DNA from: an uncultured Alphaproteobacteria bacterium
Lineage (GTDB): Bacteria; Pseudomonadota; Alphaproteobacteria; Rhizobiales; Aestuariivirgaceae
Assembly: GCA_937868035.1 (NCBI GenBank)
Contig: CALMLK010000230.1
Span: forward strand, 1-6,489
DNA length: 6,489 nt
Direction: 5' to 3'
A model generated the notes under the pieces. The model saw only the letters and a program-made list of their open reading frames with translations. It searched no databases and was not told the DNA's origin. Below are positions 5,019-6,489 of the stretch, one piece after another; the stretch's first letter is position 1; each line of letters opens with the position of its first letter. The position numbers were made by a program, and so were the translations under genes.

Positions 5019-6489
5019 TATGCCTTCAGGCGCTCGTTCGTGGGATCATAAGGTGGCACGTCAAGAATCCGTGCGGCCCGCATGTTGCCGAGGATCTTCA
5101 CCTGCAAACCTTCGCGCATTCCCGGTTCACGCAAAAAGGCCAGTGCGAGCGTTTTCTTGGTCCGGTGCCCAAAGGCACCCGACGTCACGATGCCGACGGG
5201 CTGGCCGCGCGCAAACAGCGCGTGTGCGTAGAAGGGGTCCACCTCAGAGGTGTCGATGTCCAGCAACACCATGGTCCACGGTTGCGCCTTCGCCAGCATG
5301 GCATCGCGGCCCGTGAAGCTGCGGCCTTCTGTCTTCACGAAGCTATCGAGACCCGTCTCCAGCGGCGTGCGTTCCGTGGTGAGGTCCGCTCCCCAGGCGC
5401 GGTATCCTTTTTCAAGGCGCATCGATTGCGCGGCGTAGGCACCGTAGAAGCCGAGGCCGAGCGGCTTTCCGGCCGCCTCCAGTGCTTCGAAAATGGCAAC
5501 CGCATCTTCGCGCGCCATGTGCAGCTCCCAGCCAAGTTCACCCACGTAGGACACCCGCAGCGCCAGCACAGGGCGTCCCGCGACGTTGATCTCCTGTGCC
5601 GTCAGCCAGGGGAAACCCGCGCCGAGATCGGCGGATGTGAGTTTGGCCAGCAGCATCCGCGCATGCGGTCCCATCACTCCGATGATGGCGCGCTCCCGCG
5701 TGATGTTGCGCACCGCGACGTCGAACGGAGTTGCGCGGGACGTGAGCAGGTCCAGGTCCATCTCCTCCGAGGCGGCAGCGGAAGTGAGATAGGCGTGCTG
5801 TTCCGAGAGCACCGTGACGGTGAACTCTGAGGCCACGCCGCCCGCCGGCGTCAACACATGGGTGAGGCCGATGCGCCCCGGCCTTGGCGGACGGTTGGCA
5901 CCGAGGGCGTTGAGAAAGGGGATCGTATCCGTGCCTGTCACGTCGAACTTGGAAAAGACCGAGAGGTCCGCCAGCGCCACCCGGTTGGCCGCAGCATCCA
6001 CCTCGCGCGCCACGGCATCGAACCAGTTGGTGCGCCGGAAGCTCTCGTGCGCCACATCGCCGGGCTTGTCCGAGAACCAGTTGGGCCGCTCCGTGCCATG
6101 GGCAAATCCCATCACGGCGCCCCGCGCCAGCATGTGATCGTGCAGGGGCGAGTGATGCAAGTCGCGTCCCGCTCGGCGCTCCTCGAAGGGATAATGCACG
6201 CCAAACTGCAGGCCGAAGCATTCCACGGCCTTTGCCACGCGGTAGTCGCGGTTTGCCCAGGCACCGAAGCGGCGGGGATCGACGGCCAGCGCATCCATCG
6301 GCGGCGCTCCATGGGTCATCCAGTGCGCAAGGAACTTGCCCGCTCCGCCGCCTTCCATCACGCCCATGGAAGAGCCGGTGAGCAACCACGCATTCTCCAC
6401 ACCATGGGCAGGCCCGATGAGCGGATTGGCATCGGGCGTGAAGGTGATCGGCCCATTGATCACCGTCTTCACCCCACCTGTGCCAAGGG
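5018..6489 (-). CDS. Dimethylglycine/sarcosine dehydrogenase-like FAD-dependent oxidoreductase with GcvT module, C-terminal part (5' end outside window)
   Basis: The frame is open from the right edge to a TAG stop and encodes about 489 residues. Family members are about 800-850 residues, so the N-terminal FAD-binding part lies outside. Enzymes of this group oxidatively remove an N-methyl group from dimethylglycine, sarcosine or similar amines and hand it to tetrahydrofolate. Counting from the GTG at 6472 as residue 1, INGPITFTPDANPLIGPAHG (5-24) is the end of the DAO/FAD domain, and ECFGLQFGVHYPFEERRAGR (84-103) through GTERPNWF (126-133) is the central FAO_M-type domain. From about 165 (ALADLSVFSKFDVTG) to 375 is the folate-binding GCV_T domain, with SYVGELGWELHM (308-319) and MRLEKGYRAWGADL (351-364). 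A C-terminal GCV_T_C barrel with GIVTSGAFGHRTKKTLALAF (427-446) ends the protein. The GTG is not the start, because homology runs through it. The exact amine substrate is undetermined. Confidence 0.88.
   Translation of the reverse strand, partial: LGTGGVKTVINGPITFTPDANPLIGPAHGVENAWLLTGSSMGVMEGGGAGKFLAHWMTHGAPPMDALAVDPRRFGAWANRDYRVAKAVECFGLQFGVHYPFEERRAGRDLHHSPLHDHMLARGAVMGFAHGTERPNWFSDKPGDVAHESFRRTNWFDAVAREVDAAANRVALADLSVFSKFDVTGTDTIPFLNALGANRPPRPGRIGLTHVLTPAGGVASEFTVTVLSEQHAYLTSAAASEEMDLDLLTSRATPFDVAVRNITRERAIIGVMGPHARMLLAKLTSADLGAGFPWLTAQEINVAGRPVLALRVSYVGELGWELHMAREDAVAIFEALEAAGKPLGLGFYGAYAAQSMRLEKGYRAWGADLTTERTPLETGLDSFVKTEGRSFTGRDAMLAKAQPWTMVLLDIDTSEVDPFYAHALFARGQPVGIVTSGAFGHRTKKTLALAFLREPGMREGLQVKILGNMRAARILDVPPYDPTNERLKA

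Noticed and set aside
4988..5830. A 280-codon plus-strand open frame opposite the dehydrogenase gene
   Set aside because: It is an antisense shadow with low-complexity His/Arg composition; the minus strand carries clear GcvT-domain sequence throughout.
6470..6472. GTG as a possible start for the dehydrogenase-like gene
   Set aside because: The family continues upstream with a FAD-binding domain, the frame stays open to the window edge, and a start here would cut through the conserved end of that domain.

Overview
This is a high-GC, densely coding bacterial window with no RNA genes, insertion sequences, CRISPR arrays or other mobile DNA that I can see. The GC-rich third codon positions, the single-domain form of the sugar ABC ATPase and the recalled resemblance of the transporter proteins to rhizobial homologues suggest an alphaproteobacterium, probably in the order Hyphomicrobiales. 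That placement is an inference from protein style, because no phylogenetic marker is present.

The left half (1-2945, plus strand) is the end of a sugar-uptake operon. It holds the C-terminal part of a XylF-type periplasmic xylose-binding protein, a 468-residue XylH-type permease and a 314-residue ABC ATPase, closed by a strong rho-independent terminator. A second GC-rich hairpin followed by a T-rich tract lies between the binding protein and the permease. It probably lets the binding protein be made in excess over the membrane components. The ATPase carries an unusual Lys/Ala/Pro-rich N-terminal tail before its ABC domain.

The right half (2946-6489, minus strand) is a convergent three-gene operon read from right to left. 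The first gene is the C-terminal part of a dimethylglycine/sarcosine dehydrogenase-like flavoprotein with a folate-binding GcvT-type module; its FAD domain lies beyond the window. Next is a complete AGXT2-like class III PLP aminotransferase, starting 9 bases after the dehydrogenase stop. Last is a 251-residue P-loop sulfotransferase-fold protein whose ATG overlaps the aminotransferase stop as ATGA. The first two genes suggest stepwise catabolism of an N-methylated amino compound: oxidative demethylation with the one-carbon unit passed to tetrahydrofolate, then transamination. The role of the sulfotransferase-like protein is not evident.

The two operons meet tail to tail, with 31 bases between stop codons. 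All genes look intact apart from the two cut by the window edges. The most interesting items are the combination of genes in the minus-strand operon, the basic tail on the ATPase, and the intra-operon terminator. Nothing here proves a new system.
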